A stretch of 64,000 nucleotides of DNA, taken from assembly GCA_043820105.1 (NCBI GenBank), contig JBDREC010000001.1:1-64000 (forward strand), read 5' to 3'. A model generated the notes under the pieces. The model was not told the origin of the DNA. It saw nothing but the letters and a program-made list of their open reading frames with translations, and searched no databases. The stretch comes from JBDREC01 sp043820105 [NCBI: Pseudomonadota bacterium]. GTDB taxonomy: Bacteria; Bdellovibrionota_F; JAHFAK01. Positions 46,169-55,526 of the stretch are shown piece by piece (the stretch's first letter is position 1; each line of letters starts with the position of its first letter). A program made the position numbers and the translations under genes.

Positions 46169-47812
46169 CTATGCCTCAGGTTCACTGGGCTCTTCATCTT
46201 CACTGTCATCTGCTTGCTCTTCAATAAAAGACATTTCTCTGTATTGTAGATAAAAATCAATATGAGCACGGGCTCCATCTTCTTTTCCTTCAAAGCCCAT
46301 TCCAATAATTGCAAAGTCAAAACTAGACCCTTGTGCAAGGCCTTTGGCTAAAATATCCATTTCAATGTCTTGAGGTGTAACTTCAACATCTCTTGATTCT
46401 GGCCATTTTCCACCACTTGAATCTGTTCCAATATAATACTGTGTAAAGGAATTATCTAAAAAACTATTAACTGGATTATCAAGGACAGTTTTTCTATGTA
46501 ATTTTATTAAACCAATGGCAGCGTTATCTTGTGTGTCTTCAGCTTGGGCGCCACCACCATTTCCCGATCTTGCTCTAAATCCTGTGACAATTTTTGTTGA
46601 AGAAGCAGAAGGTGCTTCACTTTTATCAATAAAAGTTTCTGGGCCAGCATTGCCTTCAGAATCATCCCAAGTTTCATCACTATTTCCAACAAGAGTACAT
46701 CCTCTTTCTTCTGTTTCATATTCTCCTGAACCATTCATATCATTGCCATATGAATCTTGATCACCAGAGTCAGCTCCTCTGTATATTATTCCTGTTGATC
46801 CAAAAGTTCCATCAGATTCGATTATAACATATCTAACGTGAACACATTGTATATCTCTTGAATCATGATCAGTTGTGTCATTTCCAGCATTTTCTGTTCC
46901 ATGAGTTTCAATTGCAATTCCCTGGATAACTGAATTGTAAAGGACATTTTCTTCTGCTGCTTCCTCATCATCATGAATGAAGATATTTGTATTTGCTTGA
47001 GCATGAGAATAACTGGTGACAGGTTCGGTTTCTATATTATCAAACATATCAAACATAGCTTCTGTATCTCCATCACAATCTTTTTGATCATGAGCTGTTT
47101 CAGTATCGTAATTCCAGCAAGAGCTTTTCCATGTATAATCTTCATGAAGGTCAAAGTGACCTGCTTGGACTCCTTCACCTTCTTGCTCGCAATTAGCTAA
47201 ACATGCGCTTTCATCAAACAATGGATCTTCAGCGCCTGTACAATCGCAAGTTGCAATGCAAGCAAGCGCTGTCCCAAAACCTGCTGTATATTGTTCCTGC
47301 ATTTCTTCATATCTATCTGTTTCTGGAATTGAAGCAGCATCTTCAGGATCAGTTCCATAGTATTCTTCAATTACATCATATACATTATCATCATCAGAAT
47401 CTGCCATCGATTCTCCGTAACCGTTATCAACACCACTTAAAAGTTCAATAAATTCTTCTGAACATACACCAAATTCAGCAGCTGCATCACAGAGGTCAAC
47501 ATAGATTGCTGAATAGAGGTCATCAGCGCAAATAGCATCAACAAGTGAACCCCAGGTGTCAGACCAGCAAGCCATTCTTTCTGTATCTAAACATTCAAAA
47601 TCTTCACCACAGGTTGAGTATGCTGTTGTTAGACATTCTGTTAAACTTATTTCTGCGTCTTCTACACCTGTGATAATTCCACCAAAGCCAGATCCATTTA
47701 AAATTTCATCTTCAATGGCTGGTGTTACTTCTTTGCGATCTTTCTTTGCGCAGGAATTAAGCATTGCCGTGGACAGGCAAATTATTGAAAATATTATGAT
47801 ATATCGTTTCAT
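46169..47812 (-). CDS. Cys-containing acidic lipoprotein
   Basis: 547 residues from the ATG at 47812, which has AAGGGG upstream; a longer frame runs into the promoter. The lipoprotein signal ends in TAMLNSCAKK. Residues ~50-250 carry many spaced cysteines in helical repeats (ECLTTAYSTCGEDFECLD, ACIATCDCTGAE, CLANCEQEG) likely to be disulfide bonded, plus a DSDDDNVYDVIEEYYGTDPE TSP3-like motif. The C-terminal ~280 residues are a beta-rich domain, with a Glu/Asp-rich tail. Localised to the outer membrane or surface. It is expressed from a sigma-54 promoter on the minus strand. Confidence 0.82.
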   Translation of the reverse strand: MKRYIIIFSIICLSTAMLNSCAKKDRKEVTPAIEDEILNGSGFGGIITGVEDAEISLTECLTTAYSTCGEDFECLDTERMACWSDTWGSLVDAICADDLYSAIYVDLCDAAAEFGVCSEEFIELLSGVDNGYGESMADSDDDNVYDVIEEYYGTDPEDAASIPETDRYEEMQEQYTAGFGTALACIATCDCTGAEDPLFDESACLANCEQEGEGVQAGHFDLHEDYTWKSSCWNYDTETAHDQKDCDGDTEAMFDMFDNIETEPVTSYSHAQANTNIFIHDDEEAAEENVLYNSVIQGIAIETHGTENAGNDTTDHDSRDIQCVHVRYVIIESDGTFGSTGIIYRGADSGDQDSYGNDMNGSGEYETEERGCTLVGNSDETWDDSEGNAGPETFIDKSEAPSASSTKIVTGFRARSGNGGGAQAEDTQDNAAIGLIKLHRKTVLDNPVNSFLDNSFTQYYIGTDSSGGKWPESRDVEVTPQDIEMDILAKGLAQGSSFDFAIIGMGFEGKEDGARAHIDFYLQYREMSFIEEQADDSEDEEPSEPEA

Positions 47813-47864
47813 AATTTTGACCCCTTGAAAAAATGTATAAAAATTCAGTTTCAATGGGATATAG

Positions 47865-47985
47865 AGCAAAAGGTGTGCCAAGTGGGAAAAGTGGTAAGTG
47901 GTAAGTGGTAAGTGGTAAGTGGTAAGGTTTATTTATTAATTATTAACTATTGGTTATTAATTGTTTTTCCGCTCTTTTTAAAATA
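47865..47985 (-). promoter_or_regulatory. Sigma-54 promoter (and displaced upstream element) for the 46169-47812 gene
   Basis: The minus strand reads TGGCACACCTTTTGCT from 47880 to 47865, a near-consensus -24/-12 site. A weak A-rich element (TTTTAAAAAGAG) ends near 47974, about 103 bases upstream instead of ~70. A 35-bp heptamer array lies between the two. Confidence 0.72.
47891..47925. repeat. Five tandem copies of a heptamer (GTGGTAA)
   Basis: Exact five-unit array of GTGGTAA, 35 bp long. The same word appears at 59428-59446. It lies between the sigma-54 promoter and the candidate upstream element. The remaining 47926-48153 is noncoding, with an inverted pair of ATTAATTATTAAC-like words and an NNCTCTTG-type word repeat at 48131-48158. 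Confidence 0.85.
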
Positions 47986-48153
47986 ATCAATAATTAACAA
48001 TTAATAATTAATTTTCAATGTTAAGAAAATAGCTATGTATTGATTTATTGTATGTATTAGGTCAAATTCTAGCAAATAATGCTAATTTCTGGTGAAAATC
48101 AGGCAGCTTTTGCTGGTGCACTTGTTCCCATGTTCTCTTGCGCTCTTGTTCTC

Positions 48154-49773
48154 TTATTTCGTAAACCCTTCTTCATAAACCGGAGTATCTGGTAACGTAT
48201 ATCCACGATTCTGAATTGTTTCCCAAATTGTTGCTGTGCCATCACCATCAACATCTGTTGCTGCATATAGGTCAAACTCCAGACCTGTTGTTATTGGATC
48301 TGTTACTATTATTACATCATTTGAATCTAATATGTCATCAAGGTTTCTATCATATATAAAATCTCCACCTGCATATAAACAGGTATTTGTTGGGGCATAT
48401 GTAATATTTGAAGCAGCAGCATTTGTTGGTTCATAAATTCCTGTTTGTGGATTATAGGTAATATGCTGTCTTTGAGCGTATTGTAAATAGTTGCTAAAAT
48501 TACTTCCTGGTGCCATCCAATTGCAGAAAAATCCTATAAGTGAGCCATCAGCATCTTCAACATCTTCACCAAATCCATACCAGGCTTCGCCAGAAATTAT
48601 TCCATCCTCATTTGCTTCATTTAAGCCAAGTAGTAGTGTTCGTGTAGAACCATCACCTTTGCCTGCTTGCCAAGACAAGACATATTCACCTGATAAAAAG
48701 TCATCACTATCTGTATCTGGATTAAAGTTCATGGTTGCTATTGTAAAATAATCAAGCCAACTTGAATCTTTATCAACTAAACCATCATTATCAATAAGCC
48801 AAGTGTCAATGCCACTTCCAATAGCGGAAAGTGCTTCAACATGAAGTTCTGATGCAGATTTTTTGTTATAAACAACAGATCCATTAACACTTATATCACC
48901 TGTTGCTTTTAGGTTGTAAAAAGAATCACCATTAACCATATAGGTTAAGCGTCCAGAAAAATCATCATCTGTATCACCTTCTTTATGGCTCAAATAAATT
49001 ACTATATGTGTTTGTTCAGAATTTGAATCTGTGTAATCAAAATCTAATTTATAATTCCAGACTTCATAATCAGCTCCATCATTTCCATTAGCATCAACAG
49101 TATGTTCGATTGTGGCTTCATTGACAGTTACATCTGAAATTGATAAATCATTTGTTAAATCTACTGTTGAATTAAGAGCCGGTTCCCATGCACCATTTTG
49201 GTCAGCTTCATAGATCATGTAGGCAAATAAAGCAAAAGATGCAAAAGATATTTCACTGAGCATTTCAAGTTTTTTATTTAACTGGGCAATAGCGCAAGCT
49301 TCATCTGTGTCAGGTTCAGTTTCAAGCCATATTCCAAGGTCTCCAAGGAGTAAAGTTCCATCAGAATCATCATATTCGTGATTTTCATATATTAATTCTG
49401 GTCCATAACAATCAGCGTCTGTAAAACTAGGTTCAAAGTTTTGAAGGATTGTAGAAAAATTATATTGGCTTGCCTGTCCAAGTAAAATGTATTGTATGGT
49501 TTCAACTTGATACTCATATTCAAAAAGTTCAACAACTAAGTTATTAACAACAGTTTCAGATTTAAGAGCTGCGGAAACAGCTTCTTTTTTTTGACCAGGT
49601 GAGGTGACAGCAACCCCTTCAGGAAAGGCTCCACTTATTTCAGCAAGAGAATATGAAGGGGATGGTCCATCAGTGCCTGAATCTGCTACACTTGTATCGT
49701 CAGAACTCAAACAAGCAGAAAGTATTAGGATTAAAATTGAAAAAAATAAAAATGTTATACATGTTCGTTTCAT
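48154..49773 (-). CDS. Hypothetical lipoprotein, unrecognised fold
   Basis: 539 residues. The lipoprotein signal ends in ILILSACLSS. The mature protein is acidic and beta-rich with a helical N-terminal third (LNKKLEMLSEISFASFALFA), then repeated strands. Few cysteines. No domain recognised. A GGAGG site precedes the ATG. No convincing -24/-12 site was found upstream, only a weak TGGTAAAGTG at about 49820. Confidence 0.8.
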   Translation of the reverse strand: MKRTCITFLFFSILILILSACLSSDDTSVADSGTDGPSPSYSLAEISGAFPEGVAVTSPGQKKEAVSAALKSETVVNNLVVELFEYEYQVETIQYILLGQASQYNFSTILQNFEPSFTDADCYGPELIYENHEYDDSDGTLLLGDLGIWLETEPDTDEACAIAQLNKKLEMLSEISFASFALFAYMIYEADQNGAWEPALNSTVDLTNDLSISDVTVNEATIEHTVDANGNDGADYEVWNYKLDFDYTDSNSEQTHIVIYLSHKEGDTDDDFSGRLTYMVNGDSFYNLKATGDISVNGSVVYNKKSASELHVEALSAIGSGIDTWLIDNDGLVDKDSSWLDYFTIATMNFNPDTDSDDFLSGEYVLSWQAGKGDGSTRTLLLGLNEANEDGIISGEAWYGFGEDVEDADGSLIGFFCNWMAPGSNFSNYLQYAQRQHITYNPQTGIYEPTNAAASNITYAPTNTCLYAGGDFIYDRNLDDILDSNDVIIVTDPITTGLEFDLYAATDVDGDGTATIWETIQNRGYTLPDTPVYEEGFTK

Positions 49774-49852
49774 TGAAATGCCTCCATAAATGCTTTAAAA
49801 AATAAGGCTTACACTTTACCATAAAAAAAATATATTGCAAGATGTTAATTAA

Positions 49853-50039
49853 GGGAACAAGATCGCAAGAGCGCAGGGGAACAAGAGTGCAAGGAGAGAG
49901 GGGAATAGGGTGTTTATTTTAGTTGTTTTAAAATAGTTTTATACATCTGGTTTCTCTGGATTCTGGGTTCTGAGTTCTTGGTTCTTTTTCTACTTTCTTT
50001 TCTCCTTGTGCTCTTGCGCTCTTGTTCTCTTGTTCTCTT
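49853..50039. repeat. Inverted pair of word-like repeats
   Basis: Near-repeats of GAACAAGAGCGCAAG words at 49853-49905 face their reverse complement (CTTGCGCTCTTGTTCTC) at 49995-50038. The right copy abuts the stop codon of the next gene. Confidence 0.65.
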
Positions 50040-53000
50040 CTATAAGAACCCACCTCCCAAACCAAGATAGATACGAATTGGATTGTCATATTCTGTGAAA
50101 GCATTTGATGCTGTTTCCTGAAAACCATAGGCAACTGTTAAGAAAGAATACCATGGGGAATAATAAAAGCTAAAAAGCTGCATTCTTAGATTAAGGCCAG
50201 CATCAAATAATACGCGATCGCGGGTTCTTGCGCTGACCAGGCTTCCTTCATCATTGTAGGTAAGATAGGTTCTATATGTTTTGCCATAATCCCAACAGTT
50301 TCCGGCATCAGCAAAAAGCTCCATGTAGAAATCATCAAAATATAGAAACCACAATTTTTTATCTATGTTTCTATAGAGTGGGAATCTGTATGTCATTCTT
50401 CCTAAAAATCTAGTTTCACCTGATATGGAAAATTCATTGTAGCCAGGAAAACTTAAAGAGTTGTTAACATCTCTGAAGGTTTGAAAAACAGGTTTGCCAC
50501 CTAAGTAAAGTTCATCATTACTGGCAACATCTCTTGATTGCCATCCACCAAGAATGTAGAATTCAAGGGCTTGGTATCTGCTAAGTGGAACTGAATATAA
50601 AAAATCACCAGTAATACTGTGAAAGATATAATCATCGGATGGGTCATCTGCTTGAAAGAAAAACAGGAATCCTGTTGAGTCAATTGCTTCATCAACATTT
50701 GTTTTTGTTAAGGAGTATGAAAGGTTAAATCTATATCCATGAGGGTTGATTAAACTTTCTTTTTCTGCTCTATGTCTGTTTTTAGTTAAAGTGTAAGTAA
50801 CTGTATCTAATTGATCTAATGTATATGTTATGCTGCCAGCATTGTTTTGAAGTATTCTAAAGTTAGAGACATCTCCCCATGTTCCTGTTGGGTCAGTGGA
50901 ATCTGTAAAAGACGAATCATCAAGGTCTGCTCCAAAAAAGCTTGATCCCATTTTTCCTTTTAGATCTCTAAAATAATATTCAAGTTTGAGTTCATGGGAT
51001 CTGAATGGAAATTTTATACTGGCTTTAAAAATGTCTTGGCTTAAAGATCTGTAAAGCTCCGTTGGGTTATTATCAAGACCAAGTAAGGTAAGGGCATCTT
51101 CTGATAAGATGCCTTCTAAAACCGAATTAATATCATCTAAGTCGTAAGTGGTAATTGCCCTTAAATATTTTAAAGTTATTTCAGGATACCATTGATGGTT
51201 AATATATGTCAGGCCGTAAAGAGAGTCTTTGTCAAAAAATCCACGCATTGATAATTTATGCTTTGAAAGATAATCTTCTATAATACCAGTAAATCCAAGG
51301 CCAGCTTGTTCATTTACTGCTTGGAATTCAGGGATTATTTGAAAGGGCATAAAATTACCAAGTCTTGGAATAGGAGTGTATTTATAATAATAGGATTTAG
51401 AAGAAAGCATGTCGAATTTTTCTGGGTCAGAAACGGGCAAAGGATTTTCTTTTGTTATCTCTTCTCTTTTTACGGTTTTATTTTTTTGCATGGTTTTGCT
51501 TTGTTTAAAAAGCTTAAAACCATAAGATGAAAAATTGGAATATAATAAGTCTCCTGCTTGAACTTCAGCTGTTTCACTGTATGTATCAACAAGGGGTGCT
51601 TCAAAAGGCATAAAAATGCCGCCATAAACACTAGTTAATCTTTTTGTATTTCCAGTTGAAATATTTGTTTCATAGACATTAAAAATTCCATCCTTGTCTG
51701 AAGAATAAATAATTTTAGTTGGATCAATTTTTGACCAATAGGGATCTCGGTCTTCAGCCTTGTCATTAGTAAGCCTTGTAAATTCGGAGTTTTCCAGGTT
51801 AAAGATCCAAATATCTTGTTTTTTTCCATCGAATAAATGGAATGCAAGCTTCTTGCCATCACTTGAAAAGCTAGGATTTCCTGCTTGAGAGCCATCGGTA
51901 GCTTCTAATATATATTTACTTTCATTAGTTTCCAGGTTGTAGAGGCAAAGTGATTTATTTCCATCACTGTTTTTAATGTAAGCAAGGTGCTTTTTATCAG
52001 GAGACCAGGCCACTTCTAATGCTCTTTCGTTGTAAGTAATAAAATTATATTTTGTTCCCCAAATAAAGCTTGAAAAGAAGTTTGTCTTTTCCTGGATTGC
52101 ATATGAAAAGCTTTCCAGGTCTTTTGCTTTTGCTGCATATTTACTTAAGAATTCACTTAAATCAAAGATTGCCAGATCATGATATTTAAAGCCATCAAAG
52201 TATTTCTTTGTTCTTCTGTTCCTGGTGGATAAGATAAGTTTGTTCGAATCAGGTGACCAGTCATAAGAGTTAATTCCAGATGCGTACGCCGTAGCTCTAA
52301 AATATGTTTCATCTTTTTTAAGAATATTTTCATTGTTTACTATAAAGAGTGTTTCATCTGAAAGATAAGAAATCCATTTGCCATCAGGGGAAAGTTTTGC
52401 ATAATTATTTCTCATTCCTTCATCTTTAAGACTGTTTTTTTCTGCTTCTGTAAGGGGTTTGTAGCCTTTATCTATTATTAATGGGGGATTAAAAGCTTTA
52501 GAATCTTTTGTTGATTTAATTAATAATTTTTCTGCTTTTGTTATTGTGGGTGCAAGTTCAAAAGCTTCTTTTTCATACTCAGTATTCTTTTGCTTTTTCC
52601 ATTCTTCAAATAAATCACGTGGATCAACTCCAAGTTCATTTTTAATAGTGTCTTCATATGCAAAATTATATTCTTTTGATTGTCGTTCCATGAATTTTGT
52701 ATGGATCTCCACGCCATATTTAGCAGTTAACCAAGCAACAAAGGAAAAGCCTTGATTATAGCCTAGTTCTCCATAAATAAAATCAAGAGCTCTTGGATGA
52801 CCCATTAAATTAAATGACAATACGTTGTTTTCCAGAAACGCCATTCTCAAGAACATTTGCCTTGTAGTATCATAAGATTCAAAACCAAATTTTGTGGCAT
52901 CATTTTGCGCTATACCTTCAACCCACCAATAAGGAGCTATTTTACTTTCTAATCTGAAAAGCCCAAAAATTTCATATTTATTTTTATCATCATCTTGAAT

Positions 53001-53465
53001 TCCAACTGGAGGAACTCCATAAGTTGATACTCTGTTGCCAAATGCAGCACCTTTCTTGCCGTGAACAATATGTGCAAATTCATGAGCAAAAACATTTCTT
53101 ATCCAGTCAGTTCTTCCTCTTAAGTTAAAGGTATTTAAATATAGATTTGTGGCTTCTGCATTTACCATATCTAAAGAATAAATAGCAAAACCATTTGTTG
53201 AATCCCTAAAGTCAGATAAAATACAATGGACCTTGTATTTGAATTTGTAGTTGTGGTAAGATGTTACTTCGTCATATACACTATCAGCAATGGCAGCAAC
53301 TTTTTGGGCAGTGAATTCAATATCTTTGTAATAGTGAATAATCCAATGTTTGGTTTCAGTTGAAATCCATTTTATACCAATAGCCTTGTCAACTATTTGG
53401 GCATTTGCAGAAAAAGCTAGCCCTAAATAAACAACAATAAACAAGATGTGAAACCTTTTAAACAA
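50040..53465 (-). CDS. Outer-membrane protein: peptidase-MA metalloprotease, TolB-like propeller and beta-barrel
   Basis: 1141 residues with a signal peptide ending FSANAQ. The N-terminal ~300 residues are a gluzincin-type metalloprotease of the peptidase-MA family: HEFAHIVHG (near 127) supplies the two zinc His and catalytic Glu, and WWVEGIAQ (near 180) the third ligand. Residues ~330-660 carry PD40/WD40-like beta-propeller blades (YAKLSPDGKWISYLSD, SPDKKHLAYIK, SFSSDGKKLAFH). The C-terminal ~430 residues look like an Omp85-like barrel (LYRSLSQ... IYLGLGGGFL). A TTG start with AAGGA upstream is used. The combination would put protease and propeller in the periplasm anchored by a barrel. Substrate unknown. 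Confidence 0.87.
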   Translation of the reverse strand: MFKRFHILFIVVYLGLAFSANAQIVDKAIGIKWISTETKHWIIHYYKDIEFTAQKVAAIADSVYDEVTSYHNYKFKYKVHCILSDFRDSTNGFAIYSLDMVNAEATNLYLNTFNLRGRTDWIRNVFAHEFAHIVHGKKGAAFGNRVSTYGVPPVGIQDDDKNKYEIFGLFRLESKIAPYWWVEGIAQNDATKFGFESYDTTRQMFLRMAFLENNVLSFNLMGHPRALDFIYGELGYNQGFSFVAWLTAKYGVEIHTKFMERQSKEYNFAYEDTIKNELGVDPRDLFEEWKKQKNTEYEKEAFELAPTITKAEKLLIKSTKDSKAFNPPLIIDKGYKPLTEAEKNSLKDEGMRNNYAKLSPDGKWISYLSDETLFIVNNENILKKDETYFRATAYASGINSYDWSPDSNKLILSTRNRRTKKYFDGFKYHDLAIFDLSEFLSKYAAKAKDLESFSYAIQEKTNFFSSFIWGTKYNFITYNERALEVAWSPDKKHLAYIKNSDGNKSLCLYNLETNESKYILEATDGSQAGNPSFSSDGKKLAFHLFDGKKQDIWIFNLENSEFTRLTNDKAEDRDPYWSKIDPTKIIYSSDKDGIFNVYETNISTGNTKRLTSVYGGIFMPFEAPLVDTYSETAEVQAGDLLYSNFSSYGFKLFKQSKTMQKNKTVKREEITKENPLPVSDPEKFDMLSSKSYYYKYTPIPRLGNFMPFQIIPEFQAVNEQAGLGFTGIIEDYLSKHKLSMRGFFDKDSLYGLTYINHQWYPEITLKYLRAITTYDLDDINSVLEGILSEDALTLLGLDNNPTELYRSLSQDIFKASIKFPFRSHELKLEYYFRDLKGKMGSSFFGADLDDSSFTDSTDPTGTWGDVSNFRILQNNAGSITYTLDQLDTVTYTLTKNRHRAEKESLINPHGYRFNLSYSLTKTNVDEAIDSTGFLFFFQADDPSDDYIFHSITGDFLYSVPLSRYQALEFYILGGWQSRDVASNDELYLGGKPVFQTFRDVNNSLSFPGYNEFSISGETRFLGRMTYRFPLYRNIDKKLWFLYFDDFYMELFADAGNCWDYGKTYRTYLTYNDEGSLVSARTRDRVLFDAGLNLRMQLFSFYYSPWYSFLTVAYGFQETASNAFTEYDNPIRIYLGLGGGFL

Positions 53466-53476
53466 TCTTTTTCCTT

Positions 53477-54484
53477 TTAATCAAAGTAAAAGTTAAAACC
53501 AGCGCTTACATCAAGCATTCCAGATAAGGAAACAACTTCAGAAATATAAGCAACAGGATATCTGGTGCCCATTAAAGGTATTTCATTTTGAACAAAAATT
53601 TCTATGTTTTTAATGGGCGCATAAACGATTTTTGGAATTATTGATAAGATATATCCTTGACTGTCAGTGCTTCCAGCATTTGTATCAATTGCAGTGCTAA
53701 TATAAGGTATATAGCTGTCATCTATTTTAGTTTTAAAATTATAAATAAAACGACCACTAACTTGAAGATTTAGTTGTTTTATTGGAGAGAACATTAGGTC
53801 TAGCCTCGTGTCAATGTCATCTCCAAAGTCAATTTTTCTGTTTCCTATATCATAGCTGCCTGTTGAGTCTGTTATGCTAATTTTTAGATATTCAGCTATT
53901 GCTGCAAATTTATATGTATATAAGGATGTTACTTGTGCTGCGAAATATTCAAGAAATTGTTGCTTGATTCTTAGGCCAGCTCCAATTTCAATTTGACCAT
54001 TGCCCAAAGGAAGTTGAGTTTCTCCATTAATTGAGCTGCTTGTTGAACCAGATGGAAACTTAGGGCAAACATAAACAGCAATAGAAGTAGTTGGATCCTC
54101 AAGGTTTAATACTTCATAAAAAAGATCAAAATATACATCAGCAAGACCTATTGTTGAGTAGCCTGCTGTTTTTGAAATTTTTCTAAAGGCCAGGGGAATA
54201 TTTATTCCCATTGAAAAATGATCAGTTATTCCATAATCAATGCTTAAAGTTGTAAAATTATTATAATACGTTAAATCTGTAACCTCTAAAAAATTTCCCA
54301 GAGAATCATAAAAATGATAAGATTGGCTAAAACTGTTATCCAGGGATACTTGAAGAATATCTCTTGGTAAGTTGGCTTTTCTGGCACTAGGTAAAAGCGA
54401 AAAAAAGTCTGTTGATGCAAAACAAATAAAAGGAAAAGCTATGAAGATTATTATAAAATATGTAAATATAATTTTTATTTTCAT
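53477..54484 (-). CDS. Outer-membrane beta-barrel protein
   Basis: 335 residues with a signal peptide (FPFICFAS). The mature part is built of alternating amphipathic strands with Tyr/Phe girdles (GITDHFSMGINIPLAF, GAGLRIKQQF) and ends in SAGFNFYFD, a typical barrel-terminal strand. No named porin family. It is 11 bases upstream of the metalloprotease-barrel gene on the same strand, so the two probably form an operon. The ATG at 54484 replaces the TTG six codons earlier. Confidence 0.75.
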   Translation of the reverse strand: MKIKIIFTYFIIIFIAFPFICFASTDFFSLLPSARKANLPRDILQVSLDNSFSQSYHFYDSLGNFLEVTDLTYYNNFTTLSIDYGITDHFSMGINIPLAFRKISKTAGYSTIGLADVYFDLFYEVLNLEDPTTSIAVYVCPKFPSGSTSSSINGETQLPLGNGQIEIGAGLRIKQQFLEYFAAQVTSLYTYKFAAIAEYLKISITDSTGSYDIGNRKIDFGDDIDTRLDLMFSPIKQLNLQVSGRFIYNFKTKIDDSYIPYISTAIDTNAGSTDSQGYILSIIPKIVYAPIKNIEIFVQNEIPLMGTRYPVAYISEVVSLSGMLDVSAGFNFYFD

Positions 54485-54616
54485 TGCTAGAAATTTTAGC
54501 AAATAATAGACAGGAAAGACAAGTGAAAAGAAAAAATAATTGCTTTGTTTTTATTAAATAGGTATATTTTTTTTTTAATCGTGACCAATTGCATGTTTAA
54601 CTAATAGGTAATACAT

Positions 54617-55288
54617 ATGAAGAAAATGATTTTAATTTTTATCTTAATTTTTTGCTTTAATAATTTTCCATTAATAGCTCAAGATGAGTTAGAAGTTAGT
54701 GATGAAGAGCTTGATTCCTTGTTTGCAGATGAGGAAAAAGCCCCGGAAAAAAAGACAGATAAAAAAGAAGTGAAAAATGATAGGGATGAAAATATGTCTG
54801 GTTGGGATACTACAGAAGATGAAAAAACTGCAGTAGAATTTGAGTCACCATCATCTGGTGAACCTTTAAAACTTAGCCAAGGTTTAGCTGGCAGGAAAAA
54901 ATCCTATGTTGCTGCTATTGTATTATCTCTGTTACCAGGCTTTGGAGCTGGAAGCTTTTATGCAAAAGATATTCCAAATGGCTTTTTGTGCTTTATGCTT
55001 GAGTTTTTGGGTGTTGCTGTACTAGGAGGTGGAATCGCAGCCTATTATGCTGATCCTGATGCTGATACAGCTGACAGTGTGTTTTCACCAAGCGAGGGAA
55101 TGATGTATGGGGGTATTGCAGTTTTTGGTGTTACAAAGATTTATGATTTAGTTAGCACAATTTTAGCAATTAATAATTACAACAAACAATTTGCTTTTCG
55201 TTATGGTAAAAATGAATATCAATTTAAACCATCTTTTGTTATAGCAGCATCCAATGAAGCTTTTCTGGGAATTCAGTTGGACTTTTAA
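54617..55288 (+). CDS. Membrane protein of unknown function (signal peptide, acidic linker, two to three helices)
   Basis: 223 residues. The signal peptide ends near FPLIAQ, followed by a Glu/Lys/Asp-rich linker, then hydrophobic helices (AAIVLSLLPGFGAGSFYAKD, CFMLEFLGVAVLGGGIAAYY) and a short C-terminal barrel-like strand. Its layout resembles small P13/DUF5683-type envelope proteins, which often form homo-oligomers; this is a weak assignment. It precedes the ATP synthase accessory gene by 13 bases and may share its transcript. Confidence 0.65.
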   Translation: MKKMILIFILIFCFNNFPLIAQDELEVSDEELDSLFADEEKAPEKKTDKKEVKNDRDENMSGWDTTEDEKTAVEFESPSSGEPLKLSQGLAGRKKSYVAAIVLSLLPGFGAGSFYAKDIPNGFLCFMLEFLGVAVLGGGIAAYYADPDADTADSVFSPSEGMMYGGIAVFGVTKIYDLVSTILAINNYNKQFAFRYGKNEYQFKPSFVIAASNEAFLGIQLDF

Positions 55289-55301
55289 AGATCATTTCTC
55301 T

Positions 55302-55523
55302 ATGTATAATGATAATAAAATAAAAAATCAGTGGTTATACAAGCTTGGAAAAGTCTCTGTGATCTCCTCAGAACTTGTGATTCCAATTGTTGGATCCTTG
55401 CTTTTAGGTTTATATCTGGATAAAAAATTTCTGCTAGAACCAATTTTGACCTTGTGTTTTTTTGTTATTGGTATTTTTATCACCATAGCACGAATGAAAA
55501 AATATTTTAAAAAGAAATGGTAA
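55302..55523 (+). CDS. atpZ: AtpZ/AtpI-type ATP synthase accessory protein
   Basis: 73 residues from the ATG at 55302. Two membrane helices (VIPIVGSLLLGLYLDKKF, LTLCFFVIGIFITIA) separated by a short loop with the Gly/Leu/Asp-Lys pattern of the AtpZ family. In bacteria this protein is encoded immediately before the atp genes and aids Fo assembly or Mg/Ca handling. The next gene follows after three bases. Confidence 0.75.
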   Translation: MYNDNKIKNQWLYKLGKVSVISSELVIPIVGSLLLGLYLDKKFLLEPILTLCFFVIGIFITIARMKKYFKKKW

Positions 55524-55526
55524 AGA

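Noticed and set aside
49805-49825. Weak -24-like TGGTAAAGTG upstream of the 48154-49773 gene
   Set aside because: The -12 half is AAGCC and no A-rich element lies near 70 bases upstream.
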